Positions 1 through 10,200 of a stretch of DNA of 64,000 bases are shown here, in pieces. A model generated the notes under the pieces. The model ran no database searches, was not told the origin of the DNA, and saw only the letters and a program-made list of their open reading frames with translations. This DNA comes from Methylovulum miyakonense HT12 (lineage in GTDB: Bacteria > Pseudomonadota > Gammaproteobacteria > Methylococcales > Methylomonadaceae), in contig NZ_KB913025.1 of the NCBI RefSeq assembly GCF_000384075.1, positions 1,999,551 through 2,063,550 on the forward strand. Reading direction: 5' to 3'. Numbering within the stretch: the first letter of the stretch is position 1; each line of letters begins with the position of its first letter. A program made the position numbers and the translations under genes.

Positions 1-629
1 TGGTCGCTTATTCAGGGACAGGCTCTAAAAATGCGCAATCGGCAGCCAAACTACTGATCACGAAAGGGGCGACCCAGCTGATCAGCTGGGGTTGTGCCGC
101 CGCCTTGAGCGCAACGCTGAAATCTGGGGATCTGACCCTGGCCGACACCTTAGTTGATAGCCAAGATGTTGAAATTGACATTGACAGTGACTGGCATCGC
201 TATAGCAAAGCATTATTGGCGCAATCGGTGACTGTCCATACCGGACGCTTAGCCGAAAGTTTGGCTATCGTATCGTCCAGTAAGGAAAAGCTCCAGATGC
301 AGTCGATAACCGGGGCGATAGCTTTAGATATGGAAAGCATTGCGGTAGCTAAGATAGCAAAATGCAATGCAGTCCCTTTTCTGGCTATCCGCGCGATTGT
401 TGATCCCGTGACAATGGATTTACCACATGCCATTGAATATGCCGAAAATGACCAGGGCGACATTGTTTTAAGCCGCCTGTTGTTATTTTTGGCACTACAT
501 CCTTTTGAATTGCCAAAGCTCATTAAATTAGGTTTGCAGTTTAATGCGGCTAAAAAAACACTTAAAGCCGTCTCGCAACACCTCAACAATATTAGTGAGT
601 TTTATCACTCCCCCAGTGTTTTACGGTAA
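1..629 (+). CDS. hpnG: Hopanoid-associated phosphorylase HpnG, 5' end outside window
   Basis: The reading frame is open from base 3 to the TAA at 627-629, about 208 codons, so the N-terminus lies upstream of the window. The visible start (VAYSGTGSKNAQSAAKLL, then a WGCAAAL stretch) matches the nucleoside-phosphorylase fold of the HpnG family (purine/MTA phosphorylase-like). In known hopanoid producers HpnG removes adenine from adenosylhopane to give a ribosyl- or phosphoribosylhopane in C35 hopanoid side-chain synthesis. The downstream hpnO supports this role over a housekeeping MTA/SAH nucleosidase. A later TTG at 105 would give a shorter ORF but would discard conserved sequence. The final ~35 residues look poorly conserved. 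Confidence 0.8.
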   Translation, partial: VAYSGTGSKNAQSAAKLLITKGATQLISWGCAAALSATLKSGDLTLADTLVDSQDVEIDIDSDWHRYSKALLAQSVTVHTGRLAESLAIVSSSKEKLQMQSITGAIALDMESIAVAKIAKCNAVPFLAIRAIVDPVTMDLPHAIEYAENDQGDIVLSRLLLFLALHPFELPKLIKLGLQFNAAKKTLKAVSQHLNNISEFYHSPSVLR

Positions 630-835
630 ACCAAAACGGGCAAACGCTAGTGCTTCAACTAGAGTGCTTTTAATCAAAAGCAGGCCGTTTAGCGGCTTGG
701 GCTAGCGAACCAATCCCACAACATGACAGGCACAATCACGGTCACGCCTCTTGGAACCAACAGCGCAAATAAATCTCGAACCGCGCTGACGAATTAACAA
801 TCCCATCTGACGTAATCTTAATTTCGAGGTATTTA

Positions 836-2227
836 ATGACTTTCAGCATCGCCGAGCTCTTCGCGCAACATAGCACCGATAAATTCGACCTGCACGAGCA
901 GTATTTGAACAATCAAATGGTTAGGGTTTTAAAAACCATAGGTTATGACCGCCATTACCAAAGGGCGGTCGGACAATATCTTTATGACCAAAATGGCACC
1001 GAGTATTTGGACTTGCTCAGTGGTTTCGGCGTTTTTGCCATCGGCAGGAACCACCCTACCGTTATCAGCGCCTTGCAAGAAACCTTAACGCTAGAATTGC
1101 CCAACCTCGTGCAACTGGATGTGTCCGTGCTTAGCGGTTTGCTCGGGCAGGAAATCGTGAAAACCACCCCCGAAAACCTTAACAAGATTTTTTTCTGTAA
1201 TTCAGGCACCGAAGCCGTGGAAGCGGCGATTAAATTTGCCCGTTATACGACCAAACGCGAAAAGATCGTTTTTTGCGAACATGGCTATCACGGCCTAACG
1301 ATGGGTTCATTGTCGTTAAACGGTGAAAACATTTTCCGTGAAGGCTTCGGCCCGTTACTGCCCGGTTGTAGCGCAATCCCCTTCAATGACTTGGGCGCAT
1401 TGGAAGCCGCATTAAGCCAAAAAGATGTCGCCGCATTCATCGTTGAACCGATTCAAGGCAAAGGCGTTAACCTGCCGGATGACAACTACCTGCCAGAAGT
1501 CGAACGCTTATGCAAGCAATACGGAACCTTGTTTGTCGCCGATGAAGTCCAGACGGGCTTAGGGCGTACGGGCAAATTCTGGGCGGTCGACCATTGGAAT
1601 GTCAGCCCCGATATGATTTGTATGGCGAAAGCCTTGTCTGGTGGGTTTGTCCCCGTGGGGGCTGTGGCGATCACGCAAAAAATCATGGACACGGTTTACA
1701 ACCGCATGGACAGGGCGGTCGTGCATGGTTCGACGTTTTCCAAAAACAATATGGCCATGGCGGCGGGCCTTGCGACTTTACATGTGCTTGCCGAAGAAAA
1801 ATTGGTCGACAATTGCGCTAAGGTCGGCACCGACATTATCAATAGCCTGAACGCGATGAGCGGCAAATATGAATTTTTAAAGGAAGCGCGTGGCAAGGGC
1901 ATGATGATCGCCATTGAATTCAAGTCTCCGAAAAGTTTGACCCTGAAGGCCGCGTGGGCGATGCTGGAAGCGGCAAACAAAGGCTTGTTCTGCCAGATGA
2001 TCACGATCCCGTTGTTTAAGGAACATCATATCCTGACACAGGTGGCGGGGCACGGCATGAATGTTGTCAAGCTCCTGCCGCCGCTTAACCTGACGCAACA
2101 AGACCGCGACCATATTGTCACGTCTTTTGACAAAACCATTGCGGATACCCATCAAGTCCCCGGATCAATCTGGGATTTAGGCAAAAACTTGGCTAGCCAT
2201 GCACTGAAAGGAAAAAAAGGGAGCTAA
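836..2227 (+). CDS. hpnO: Hopanoid side-chain aminotransferase HpnO (class III, PLP)
   Basis: This is a 463-residue class III (acetylornithine/ornithine-type) aminotransferase. K265, in the MAKALSGG motif, is the expected Schiff-base lysine for PLP, and the preceding FVADEVQTGLGRTG block is the family's cofactor-binding segment. Location after hpnG points to HpnO, which makes aminobacteriohopanetriol from a ribosylhopane-derived precursor. Aminopolyols are characteristic of methanotroph hopanoids (family knowledge). The start is an ATG preceded by GAGGT six bases upstream. The stop is one base from the next gene, so it likely heads the hpnO-copC-copD-dxs transcript. A generic ornithine-type aminotransferase is the alternative. 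Confidence 0.82.
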   Translation: MTFSIAELFAQHSTDKFDLHEQYLNNQMVRVLKTIGYDRHYQRAVGQYLYDQNGTEYLDLLSGFGVFAIGRNHPTVISALQETLTLELPNLVQLDVSVLSGLLGQEIVKTTPENLNKIFFCNSGTEAVEAAIKFARYTTKREKIVFCEHGYHGLTMGSLSLNGENIFREGFGPLLPGCSAIPFNDLGALEAALSQKDVAAFIVEPIQGKGVNLPDDNYLPEVERLCKQYGTLFVADEVQTGLGRTGKFWAVDHWNVSPDMICMAKALSGGFVPVGAVAITQKIMDTVYNRMDRAVVHGSTFSKNNMAMAAGLATLHVLAEEKLVDNCAKVGTDIINSLNAMSGKYEFLKEARGKGMMIAIEFKSPKSLTLKAAWAMLEAANKGLFCQMITIPLFKEHHILTQVAGHGMNVVKLLPPLNLTQQDRDHIVTSFDKTIADTHQVPGSIWDLGKNLASHALKGKKGS

Positions 2228-2228
2228 C

Positions 2229-2579
2229 ATGAAAATAAGATTGATGATCGCTTTATTATCAATAACTTGGGTAGGTCAGGCTTTCGCCCACGCCGTAGTG
2301 ACCGAAGATTCGCTAAAGACCACGCCCATTCATGCCCATCAAGCGACGCAAGTGGAATTGAGCTTCAATTCCAAAATTGAGCGAGGATTATCACAAATTT
2401 TTTTAGTCAGTAAAGGCGACAAACATACTTTGTTGACGATTGCCGAAGGCCATAAGCAAGGGCAGATCCTTATCAACGTGCCTTCCCTGGAGCCTGGCGA
2501 TTATGCGCTTAGGTTAAAGGTTTTCGCGGCGGACGGGCACTTGACTGAAGATGTCCTCCACTTTACGGTTGCTAAATAG
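2229..2579 (+). CDS. copC: CopC-domain periplasmic copper-binding protein
   Basis: This 116-residue protein has a Sec signal peptide whose predicted cleavage after FA leaves a mature N-terminal histidine (HAVVTED). The CopC fold binds Cu(II) through the N-terminal His plus a D-x-H brace, and a DGH motif is present near the C-terminus (AADGHLTED). Methionine-rich Cu(I) motifs are not evident. It starts one base after hpnO stops and is followed nine bases on by copD, the usual partner in copper uptake or tolerance. Embedding in a hopanoid/isoprenoid operon is unusual. Metal binding is inferred from family residues. Confidence 0.82.
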   Translation: MKIRLMIALLSITWVGQAFAHAVVTEDSLKTTPIHAHQATQVELSFNSKIERGLSQIFLVSKGDKHTLLTIAEGHKQGQILINVPSLEPGDYALRLKVFAADGHLTEDVLHFTVAK

Positions 2580-2587
2580 GGTTTATC

Positions 2588-4243
2588 ATGGCTGGTATAG
2601 CTGATTTTCTGGATTCTTTAATTGGTGGTTTTGACCTGATTTGCTTTGCCTTGGCTATTGGCGGTTTATTGTGGGGGTTGTTTGTCCTGAGGCCCTGGCA
2701 GGCGCGGGATGGCTATCAGTACAATTCAGCCTTGCTGGATACTGCCGTTGCTTTGATTTACAAAGGCGCGTTTTTCCTTGCACTTGCCCAAGCTTTTAAA
2801 ATAGTCCTTAAAATTTGGTTAATGACAGCGGTGTTGGAACAATGGCCGTTTCCGGAATTTGCGCAAACCACGCAGTTTATTGGCGGCATCGTCCGCACCC
2901 TCCTGACCCTGTTTTTTGCCGTTTATTGTTACCGTTATTTGGCGAAACATCCATTTTCCAAACAATGCTGGGTAAACTCCGGGTTTGCCGCCATTCCGAT
3001 GATTGTTTCCGGCGCTTGGTTGGTGCACGCGGCGGGGCGGTTTGATAACCAGGTTATGCTGATGTCTTTGACTGTTGGCCACCAGTTGGCGGCGGCAGCT
3101 TGGATTGGAGGGGTTTTCCAACTGATCAACCTATGGTTTTTACGTAGCGGCCAAAAAGTGCCGGCCAATCTGTGGCCGTTATTGCTGAAACGCTTTTCCT
3201 TATTTGGCCTCTCCGCAGTCGGGATGATCCTTGTTTCGGGGTTGCCGATTGCCTTGCAGTATATTGATTCTTGGGATGGGTTGATCGGCACCGGTTACGG
3301 GAATTTGCTCATGGTGAAGGTTGTTTTGTTGGCATTGGCCCTGGGTTTTGCTTGGTTAAATAAAACGGCTGTTGCCCGGTACCTACAATATGGGAACGGT
3401 GACGCCCTCACTAGGAGCGTGCCTTACTATATAGAAGCGGAAGCTTTAATATTGATGATCCTGCTGTTCACGGCAGCGAGTTTGGCGTCACAGCCTCCGG
3501 CAATCGACATCCCAACGTTGACGGCGACTTGGCAAGAAGTTTTAAATACGTTTAGCCCGCAAATGCCCCAGACCAGTTCACCTACGCATACGGCGCTGAT
3601 AGCAGGTGAAGCCGGACGCGTTGCGATTGTCGGCCAAGTCCCTTCGTTGGCCGCTACGGAATGGTCAAATTATAACCATAATATTGCCGGTATTTTCATC
3701 ACCACCATGAGCTTTTTTGCCATGTTGTCGTACTTGAAATTCGCCAGAGAGAATAAGGTGTTGGCACTGAGCAAATATTGGCCATTAGGTTTTGTCGGGT
3801 TAGGCATTTTTCTGTTTTTCCGTAGTGATGCGGAAACTTGGCCGCTGGGGCCGGTAGGTTTTTGGGAAAGCACCTTTAATAATGGCGAAGTGTTACAGCA
3901 CCGGATTGCCACATTGCTGGTGTTTGTGTTGGGCGTGTTTGAACTCATGGCCAGAAAAAATCAAGACCCGCAGAGCAAACTGCCTTACGTTTTCCCGGTC
4001 TTGTCAGCGTTTGGCGGCTTGATGCTCCTTACCCATTCGCATGTTGGTTTTCAAGCTAAAAGCGCTTTCCTTATCCAGGTCGGCCATACCACTATGGGGA
4101 TTTTTTCGCTAATATTGGCATGTGGCCGCTGGTTGGAATTAAAACTCGATAATCCTGGTAAAACCATTGCCGGTTTCATTTCCGTCGCCGCCTTGTTTCA
4201 GATTGGTATCATTCTGATGTTTTATCGCGAACCCCTTTATTAA
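2588..4243 (+). CDS. copD: CopD-family inner-membrane copper protein
   Basis: This 551-residue polytopic membrane protein has many hydrophobic helices throughout and a CopD-type core (roughly residues 10-310) containing [15 protein letters not shown], where the histidine is a likely metal ligand. The C-terminal third (after about residue 365) adds several more transmembrane segments with scattered histidines ([14 protein letters not shown]), longer than a minimal CopD domain of about 300 residues. It presumably moves copper across the inner membrane with the CopC-type protein encoded just upstream. The stop is two bases from the dxs start. Confidence 0.8.
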   Translation: MAGIADFLDSLIGGFDLICFALAIGGLLWGLFVLRPWQARDGYQYNSALLDTAVALIYKGAFFLALAQAFKIVLKIWLMTAVLEQWPFPEFAQTTQFIGGIVRTLLTLFFAVYCYRYLAKHPFSKQCWVNSGFAAIPMIVSGAWLVHAAGRFDNQVMLMSLTVGHQLAAAAWIGGVFQLINLWFLRSGQKVPANLWPLLLKRFSLFGLSAVGMILVSGLPIALQYIDSWDGLIGTGYGNLLMVKVVLLALALGFAWLNKTAVARYLQYGNGDALTRSVPYYIEAEALILMILLFTAASLASQPPAIDIPTLTATWQEVLNTFSPQMPQTSSPTHTALIAGEAGRVAIVGQVPSLAATEWSNYNHNIAGIFITTMSFFAMLSYLKFARENKVLALSKYWPLGFVGLGIFLFFRSDAETWPLGPVGFWESTFNNGEVLQHRIATLLVFVLGVFELMARKNQDPQSKLPYVFPVLSAFGGLMLLTHSHVGFQAKSAFLIQVGHTTMGIFSLILACGRWLELKLDNPGKTIAGFISVAALFQIGIILMFYREPLY

Positions 4244-4245
4244 TT

Positions 4246-6105
4246 ATGACTAGATCAAACTACCCCCTACTAGACGACATCAATACCCCCGCCGACGTGC
4301 GGCGGTTGCCCAAAGAGCTGCTGAAGCCGCTGGCGAAGGAGCTGCGGGAGTTCCTGACCCGGTCGGTGAGTGTGTCCGGGGGGCATTTCTCGGCGGGGCT
4401 GGGGACGGTGGAACTGACCGTGGCCTTGCACTATGTGTTCGACACCCCGTCCGACAAACTGGTCTGGGACGTCGGCCACCAGGCCTACCCGCATAAGATA
4501 TTGACGGGGCGCAAAGAGCGGATGACCAGCATCCGCAGCCGTGACGGCGTCTGCGCCTTCCCCAACCGCGCCGAGAGCGAATACGACGCCTTCGGGGTCG
4601 GCCATTCCAGCACCTCCATCAGCGCCGCCCTGGGGATGGCCATCGCCTCCCGCCTCAAAGGCGAGAACCGCCAGATGGTCGCCATCATCGGCGACGGCAG
4701 CATCACCGGCGGCATGGCCTTCGAAGCCATGAACCACGCCGGCTCCTTGGACGCCAACCTGCTGGTCATCCTCAACGACAACGACATGTCCATCTCCCCC
4801 AACGTCGGCGCGATGAACAACTACCTGTCCAAGATCCTCACCAGCCGTTTATATTCTTCCGTCCGCGAGGAAAGCAAAAAAGTCCTCAGCAAAATGCCCA
4901 CCGTCTGGGAACTGGCCAGGCGCACCGAAGAGCACGTCAAAGGCATGATCGTCCCCGGCACCCTCTTTGAAGAACTCGGCTTCAACTACATCGGCCCCAT
5001 CGACGGCCACGACGTCGACATGCTCGTCTCCACCCTCGAAAGCCTCAAGCACATCCAAGGCCCAAGGTTCCTGCACATCGTCACCCAAAAAGGCAAAGGC
5101 TACCCGCCCGCCGAAAAAGACCCCTTGGCCTACCACGGCGTGCCCGCCTTCGACCCCAGCCAAGACCGATTGCCCAAATCCACCCCCTCGCCGCACCCCA
5201 CCTACACCGAAGTCTTCGGCAACTGGCTGTGTGACATGGCGGCACAAGACCAGCGCCTGCTCGGCATCACCCCCGCCATGCGCGAAGGTTCCGGCCTGGT
5301 CAAATTCTCGAAGCAATACCCTGACCGCTACTTCGACGTCGCCATCGCCGAACAGCACGCCGTCACCTTGGCCGCCGGGCAAGCCTGCGAAGGCGCCAAA
5401 CCCGTCGTCGCCATCTACTCCACCTTCCTGCAACGCGGCTACGACCAGCTCATCCATGACGTCGCCCTGCAAAACCTCGACGTCCTGTTTGCATTAGACC
5501 GTGCTGGCCTCGTCGGCCCCGACGGCCCCACCCATGCCGGCAGCTTCGACCACAGCTACCTCGCCTGCATCCCCAACATGGTCGTCATGGCCCCGGCGGA
5601 TGAAAACGAATGCCGGCAAATGCTCAGCACCGGCTTCCTGCATCAAGGCCCCGCCGCCGTGCGCTACCCGCGCGGCAAAGGCCCCGGTGTCCCCGTCCAG
5701 GGCAACCTGGACACCTTGCCCATCGGCAAAGGCGAAATCAGGCGCCCAGGCCACAAGATCGCCTTCCTGGCCTGGGGCAGCCTGGTCGCCCCCGCGCTGG
5801 AGGCCGCCGAAGCACTGGACGCCACCGTCGCCAACATGCGCTTCGTCAAGCCGCTGGACGAAGCCCTCATCCTCGAACTGGCGAACAGCCATGACTACCT
5901 CGTCACCCTCGAAGAGAACGTCCTCTCCGGCGGCGCGGGCAGCAACGTTGCCCTGTTCCTGCACGGCCAAAAGCTCGGCAAGCCCGTGCTGGCCATCGGC
6001 CTGCCCGACTGCTTCGTCGAACAGGGCACCCGGGAGGAGCTGCTGGCGGTGTGCGGGCTGGATGTGCGGGGGATCTTGGACAGGGTCAGGGCGTTTTGTG
6101 GGTGA
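4246..6105 (+). CDS. dxs: 1-deoxy-D-xylulose-5-phosphate synthase
   Basis: This 619-residue protein is full length for DXS, the ThDP-dependent enzyme that condenses pyruvate and glyceraldehyde 3-phosphate in the first committed step of the MEP isoprenoid pathway. It has the [15 protein letters not shown] ThDP motif with the downstream N-D-N residues, the central [11 protein letters not shown] transketolase motif, and [15 protein letters not shown]. It starts two bases after copD. Its codon use is strikingly richer in GCC, CCC, GAC and AAC than the neighbouring genes, which suggests a separate origin or strong expression selection. As isoprenoid precursor supply it fits with the hopanoid genes upstream and ispA at 15.4 kb. 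Confidence 0.95.
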   Translation: MTRSNYPLLDDINTPADVRRLPKELLKPLAKELREFLTRSVSVSGGHFSAGLGTVELTVALHYVFDTPSDKLVWDVGHQAYPHKILTGRKERMTSIRSRDGVCAFPNRAESEYDAFGVGHSSTSISAALGMAIASRLKGENRQMVAIIGDGSITGGMAFEAMNHAGSLDANLLVILNDNDMSISPNVGAMNNYLSKILTSRLYSSVREESKKVLSKMPTVWELARRTEEHVKGMIVPGTLFEELGFNYIGPIDGHDVDMLVSTLESLKHIQGPRFLHIVTQKGKGYPPAEKDPLAYHGVPAFDPSQDRLPKSTPSPHPTYTEVFGNWLCDMAAQDQRLLGITPAMREGSGLVKFSKQYPDRYFDVAIAEQHAVTLAAGQACEGAKPVVAIYSTFLQRGYDQLIHDVALQNLDVLFALDRAGLVGPDGPTHAGSFDHSYLACIPNMVVMAPADENECRQMLSTGFLHQGPAAVRYPRGKGPGVPVQGNLDTLPIGKGEIRRPGHKIAFLAWGSLVAPALEAAEALDATVANMRFVKPLDEALILELANSHDYLVTLEENVLSGGAGSNVALFLHGQKLGKPVLAIGLPDCFVEQGTREELLAVCGLDVRGILDRVRAFCG

Positions 6106-6613
6106 ATAGGTTAAGGCTGGCCTCAATTCAGGTTGGAATGGGGCATTAGCGGCGTAGTAGGGGAAATGTCCCGCACGTTTTGGCCAATTAACAAGAGGGC
6201 TAAACGTAAGGGACTGTGAAAGTATTGCAAAATGCTCTAAGAATTAATGATTGTCCACAAAAAACACGAAACAATTAAACAATAACTTTCAATAACTTAT
6301 ATTTAATCTGGTTTTACACTTTCGTGATTTTCGTGGACATAAAATAATTCTTTCACAGTCTCGTAAGTGATTGGGGTCAACCACATGCCCTAACTTGCCT
6401 TTTACCGTAGCCTGCGCTTGTGCGAGGTAAGCCGCAGACTGCAGGCAGAAAGGGATTGTGGGCATTCACAGCGCAGGGATGCCTTGGTAACCCTTGCCAA
6501 CGGAAACCCTTGTATGCGGCAGGGCAAGCCGGAATCACGTTGGGTTTCGTAGACCATCCCGCTTAGCGCATTCAACAGATGCTATCCACTGAACGGCATC
6601 ACCTACCGCATAA
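6106..6613. other. Intergenic region between dxs and pilE containing a MITE
   Basis: This 508-base gap holds the small inverted-repeat element at 6211-6361. The remaining part, 6368-6613, has no convincing gene. It includes a modest GC-rich inverted repeat (GCCTGC near 6411 with GCAGGC near 6441) but no T-tract that would mark an intrinsic terminator. Confidence 0.6.
6211..6361 (-). repeat. MITE-like element, copy A
   Basis: This AT-rich element, about 150 bases, begins GGACTGTGAAAG and ends CTTTCACAGTCT, an inverted repeat. It is bracketed by CGTAAG direct repeats at 6205-6210 and 6362-6367, consistent with a 6-bp target-site duplication. Its reverse complement matches 60428-60588 almost base for base, apart from a 10-base insertion in the other copy and about two substitutions. 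Internal arms (GTCCAC...GTGGAC) make the whole unit an imperfect palindrome. It encodes no protein, so movement would depend on a transposase elsewhere. Confidence 0.88.
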
Positions 6614-6970
6614 TCACCAGCATCCGGCAGGTGATTTATTGCCCAGATTGTCTATTTGTAATGTGCCGCAAGTGTCAGCATCAATAGGCACTGCTTGCAA
6701 GGTATAAGTTGTTGCAGTCGCGTTAATGACTATATTGTAATAGGGCGTCGGGTCTTGCGCGGGCACCAGGGTATAGTCATTGGTTTCTGTAAACCTACGC
6801 TCCATGATGTTTACCAAATTCATCAAAACGGCTTGGGCATCGGCCCGGTGTGATTTTCTGACATTTTCTTGGTAGCTCGGATAGGCAATACCGGCAAGGA
6901 TGCCGACAATGGCCACTGAAATCATCAGCTCAACAAGTGTAAACCCCTGGTTTTTTTTTGCTACATTCAT
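6614..6970 (-). CDS. pilE: Type IV minor pilin PilE
   Basis: This 118-residue prepilin has a short basic leader (MNVAKKNQG) followed by the class III cleavage and hydrophobic helix FTLVELMISVAIVGILAG. G at -1 and F at +1 are the PilD prepilin-peptidase site, and E at +5 is present. The next stretch (AYPSYQENVRKSHRADAQAVL) is typical of the minor pilin PilE. Two cysteines (CGTL and the GCW C-terminus) probably form the D-loop disulfide. It is the last gene of the fimT-pilV-pilW-pilX-pilY1-pilE run, 233 bases after pilY1. Confidence 0.9.
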   Translation of the reverse strand: MNVAKKNQGFTLVELMISVAIVGILAGIAYPSYQENVRKSHRADAQAVLMNLVNIMERRFTETNDYTLVPAQDPTPYYNIVINATATTYTLQAVPIDADTCGTLQIDNLGNKSPAGCW

Positions 6971-7203
6971 AATTTTTAACTGTATTCGTTTCCGGTAAAT
7001 GCCAATTGTGAGATTTCGATTGGGTAGGCGTATATAACTCTATACTTTTTAGTGACGGAGGGGTATGAAGAGATTAGTTTCATAGGCAACCCGTTCCGTA
7101 GTGTTTGGATAGTGCTTAATATTTGCTACGTTATCAACGGGGCCCGTAGCCCCGTCTCGCTTTGCTTCACAACCTATAACAAGCGATTAGATGGTTTTGC
7201 TTG

Positions 7204-10200
7204 TTATTTGAGTTGCTGCCAGGATCGGCGGCCATTGTTACCACCGCCACCGCCACCGCCACCGCCACCAAAGTCAACCGCCTTGCCAATAGCTCCCGTG
7301 GAGCCGCTGACATATTTGTAATCAACGGCTGTAGCTTCAATTACGGCAGGCGTTTTAACAATCCCGACTTCCAGGTCGATACCCGCTGCAAAGTGTTCGA
7401 CACCATTCACGACTACTTTATCATTATTGTCAACGCCGCCACCGCCGCCGCCACCGCCGCCGCCACCGCCGCCGCCACCACCGCCGCCGCCACCACCGCC
7501 ACCACCACTGCCGCCGTTCCCATTGGTGTCAAAAGGCGCTCCGTTGAATTCACCGCCATTAAGCGCATCGATTTCCATTAACCATGAACTACCACCAGAT
7601 TCACATGGATCGGCACTAGGAATTAGGGTTGAAAAAATTACCAAGCCCCGGCGGATGAGAGGGAAACTAACCACCCGTTCGCCTTGCGCCCCTTTAATGG
7701 GGCTGATCAAATTTAATGCCCAGCCAGTTTTTAATGACGAGCTGGTTGTGCAACCAACGCTGGTAGGTGCATAACACACGGGGGTTTTAGACACCACCCG
7801 GATGGGATGTATAGTTGTATCGCCACTTACGGTTTGTGCCGACCCTTCAAAATCGACAGTCTGCTCTTGCAACATGTTCCGGTCAGTGATTGCCGAGCCT
7901 TGATCCCATAAGCCATAAAACGATTGCATTTGGGGGCTTGCATTAACAATGTTGTCACTCGTCTCAAAGTATTTGCCCGTGCCAAAGTAGACCATACGGC
8001 CAACACCATTTTGATCAGTCCCAGTCCCGCCTGCCGCACCTACGTTAGGTTTGCCCGTGATAGGTTGGCGATCCGCTGTGCTACAGCTAGAGCCGCCTGT
8101 TGTTGTACATGCTACAAAGAATGGGCTAGCAGGCACTGTCCAGCTTCCGGCATTGCCGGATAGGTCAAATTTCCATAAATTACCGTATAAATCGCCTGCG
8201 TAAACGGTATCCACACTGTGGTCATTGTTGGTGTCCACGGCAATAGGTGACGATAAGCCATTTTTGTTGGCGGTAGTGCCAACGCCAGTATTTATTTTTT
8301 GCAGCACTGTACCGGTTTGGGCATCCAGAACGAACAGTACAGCAAGACCGTTATCACTGTTATAGCCATTGGCAACAATCACCGCCCAATGGCCATCTTG
8401 CAGCCTGACCACTGCCGGTTGCGCGAAGGTATATCCCAAATCGGCATCATTGGCGTTGGTAAACTCCCACAAGACACTGCTGGAATCAAACGCGTCCGGA
8501 TTTGTGACGTCCAGTGCAAATACAGCCCTGCCTCCAGCACCTGTAGTGCCTGCCAAAAGGGTATGCCAAGCCGAGCTAAAAAATACATCGCCCACTCCAG
8601 ATAAGCCGTCGACATAATATTGGTGGACATAGTTAGGTGATGTCAATTTGCTTAATTGTGGGAATACGGCATTGGGGATGTAAGCGAACACCTCTTTGCC
8701 GCTATTTGCTGCGCTATTGGCATCGAAGCCATGCAACATACCGTCATTGGCTCCCACATAAAGCATGGGCCGCCGATTTAAATAAGTGCTGGACGTCCTA
8801 AATGCAGTATATTGGCTGCCTTCAGATCCGGGTAGTGCAGCATAACCATAATCCTGGCTACCCACGAAGATAGGGTCGGAATTGACAATGTCTCCCAGGA
8901 ATTTGGTTCTGTTCCTAAAAATGCCTCCAGCGCGTTTTTGCTCATTGCTATCATCCCCACGCAACCAGTCAACACGTAATTCCCCATTACTGTCGTTAAC
9001 ACCTAACAAGGTGTCCAAGTAATTCTGTTGTGAAGCTTCGAGGCTGTTCCATAAAAAAGGGATGCCACGTGAACCGGCTGCGGCTGATGGGGCAAGTGTG
9101 AGAATGTTACGGCTTGCAGCGGCAGGCAACAAATCGGCCGCATCCCAATCGGGCGATAACGCCCCATTGGCAATATTAACGCTGTAGGCTATCAATTGAC
9201 CACTCCAGTCAGTTGTGTTGAATTTAGCCTGATAGATTTTGGAGCCGCTGTCCAAGCGTGTGGAGTTGGCGGCCACTGCGGAAGCGGAGCTTACAATATT
9301 GAGTGCCTTGGCAAAGGCTTTACCCAGTTGTTCCGGCAGCTTACCCGCATTTGTCACTAAAAAATAACCATCGGGTACACCATCGTTATTGCTATCCCAT
9401 TCTTCATTATCAAGAATGCCGTTTTCATTATTATCATTTACCCCCCATTTTGCAGCATACCAAAGCGGGTCATGTTTGATAAAGCTTGCAGACGCAGCAG
9501 ACCCAACTGTAAACGTCCTGGTTGTGCTCAAAGGCAAATCTGTATGGTCAACCCAAGCGCCACCAGGTAATTGGCCGGGCGGAGTATCTAGGAAATAATC
9601 CGGGTCAGTGCCGGCAGCCGTATCTTTATCGCGGACTTCCAAATAAACGCCATCATGCGTTGTGCCGGATATAACGTATCCCATGTGTTGGATAATGCTA
9701 CCCGCCGCATAAGTGCAATTAAGGTTGATGACGAGCTGGTTTGAGGCATCAACATAGATGGTGTACTGGACGATCGCGTCCATATCATGATCTGCGGCTT
9801 GCTCCGAGTCCTCGTAGTTTATTCGGAATACGGCATAAGGGCGGCCACCATTTACCGAGCTATTGCTATTGTCTTCAGAGGTATTAACAATTGTTTCAAC
9901 ATAAAAATCAACAATTTGGTTGGTTGGTTGAAAACTGGCTGCAGGGTCAATGCCAAAAGAACCGCCGACTGATTTCGCAAAAGGCACGATGGTCACTATT
10001 TTGCCATTAATTGGAATTTCAATACGGGGCAAAGTAGAAGCTAAGGCCACCGCCAATGTGTTGACCTTTTGGTCTTTCGTTGCGGGGTTCAAATCGTTGC
10101 CCGTGCCGAACAGGGCGATACTGCCCGCATAATAACCGCCCATTTTAGTTGGCTCTTCAGGTGCCAATCCCCGGATATTTTTAAAACTGCTTACCGGTTT

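Noticed and set aside
4270-6126. Several long minus-strand ORFs opposite dxs
   Set aside because: They are Asp/Gly/Val-rich shadows of a GC-rich coding gene. dxs itself has all its motifs, and the shadow frames have none.
6411-6446. Candidate terminator near pilE end
   Set aside because: The inverted repeat is long-looped and lacks a T-run, so the support is too weak.
7238-7519. CRISPR-like repetition
   Set aside because: It is triplet repetition inside a coding gene with no spacer-repeat pattern.
7052-7774. Plus-strand ORFs rich in proline or alanine around the glycine tracts
   Set aside because: They are antisense readings of the triplet repeats in pilY1.
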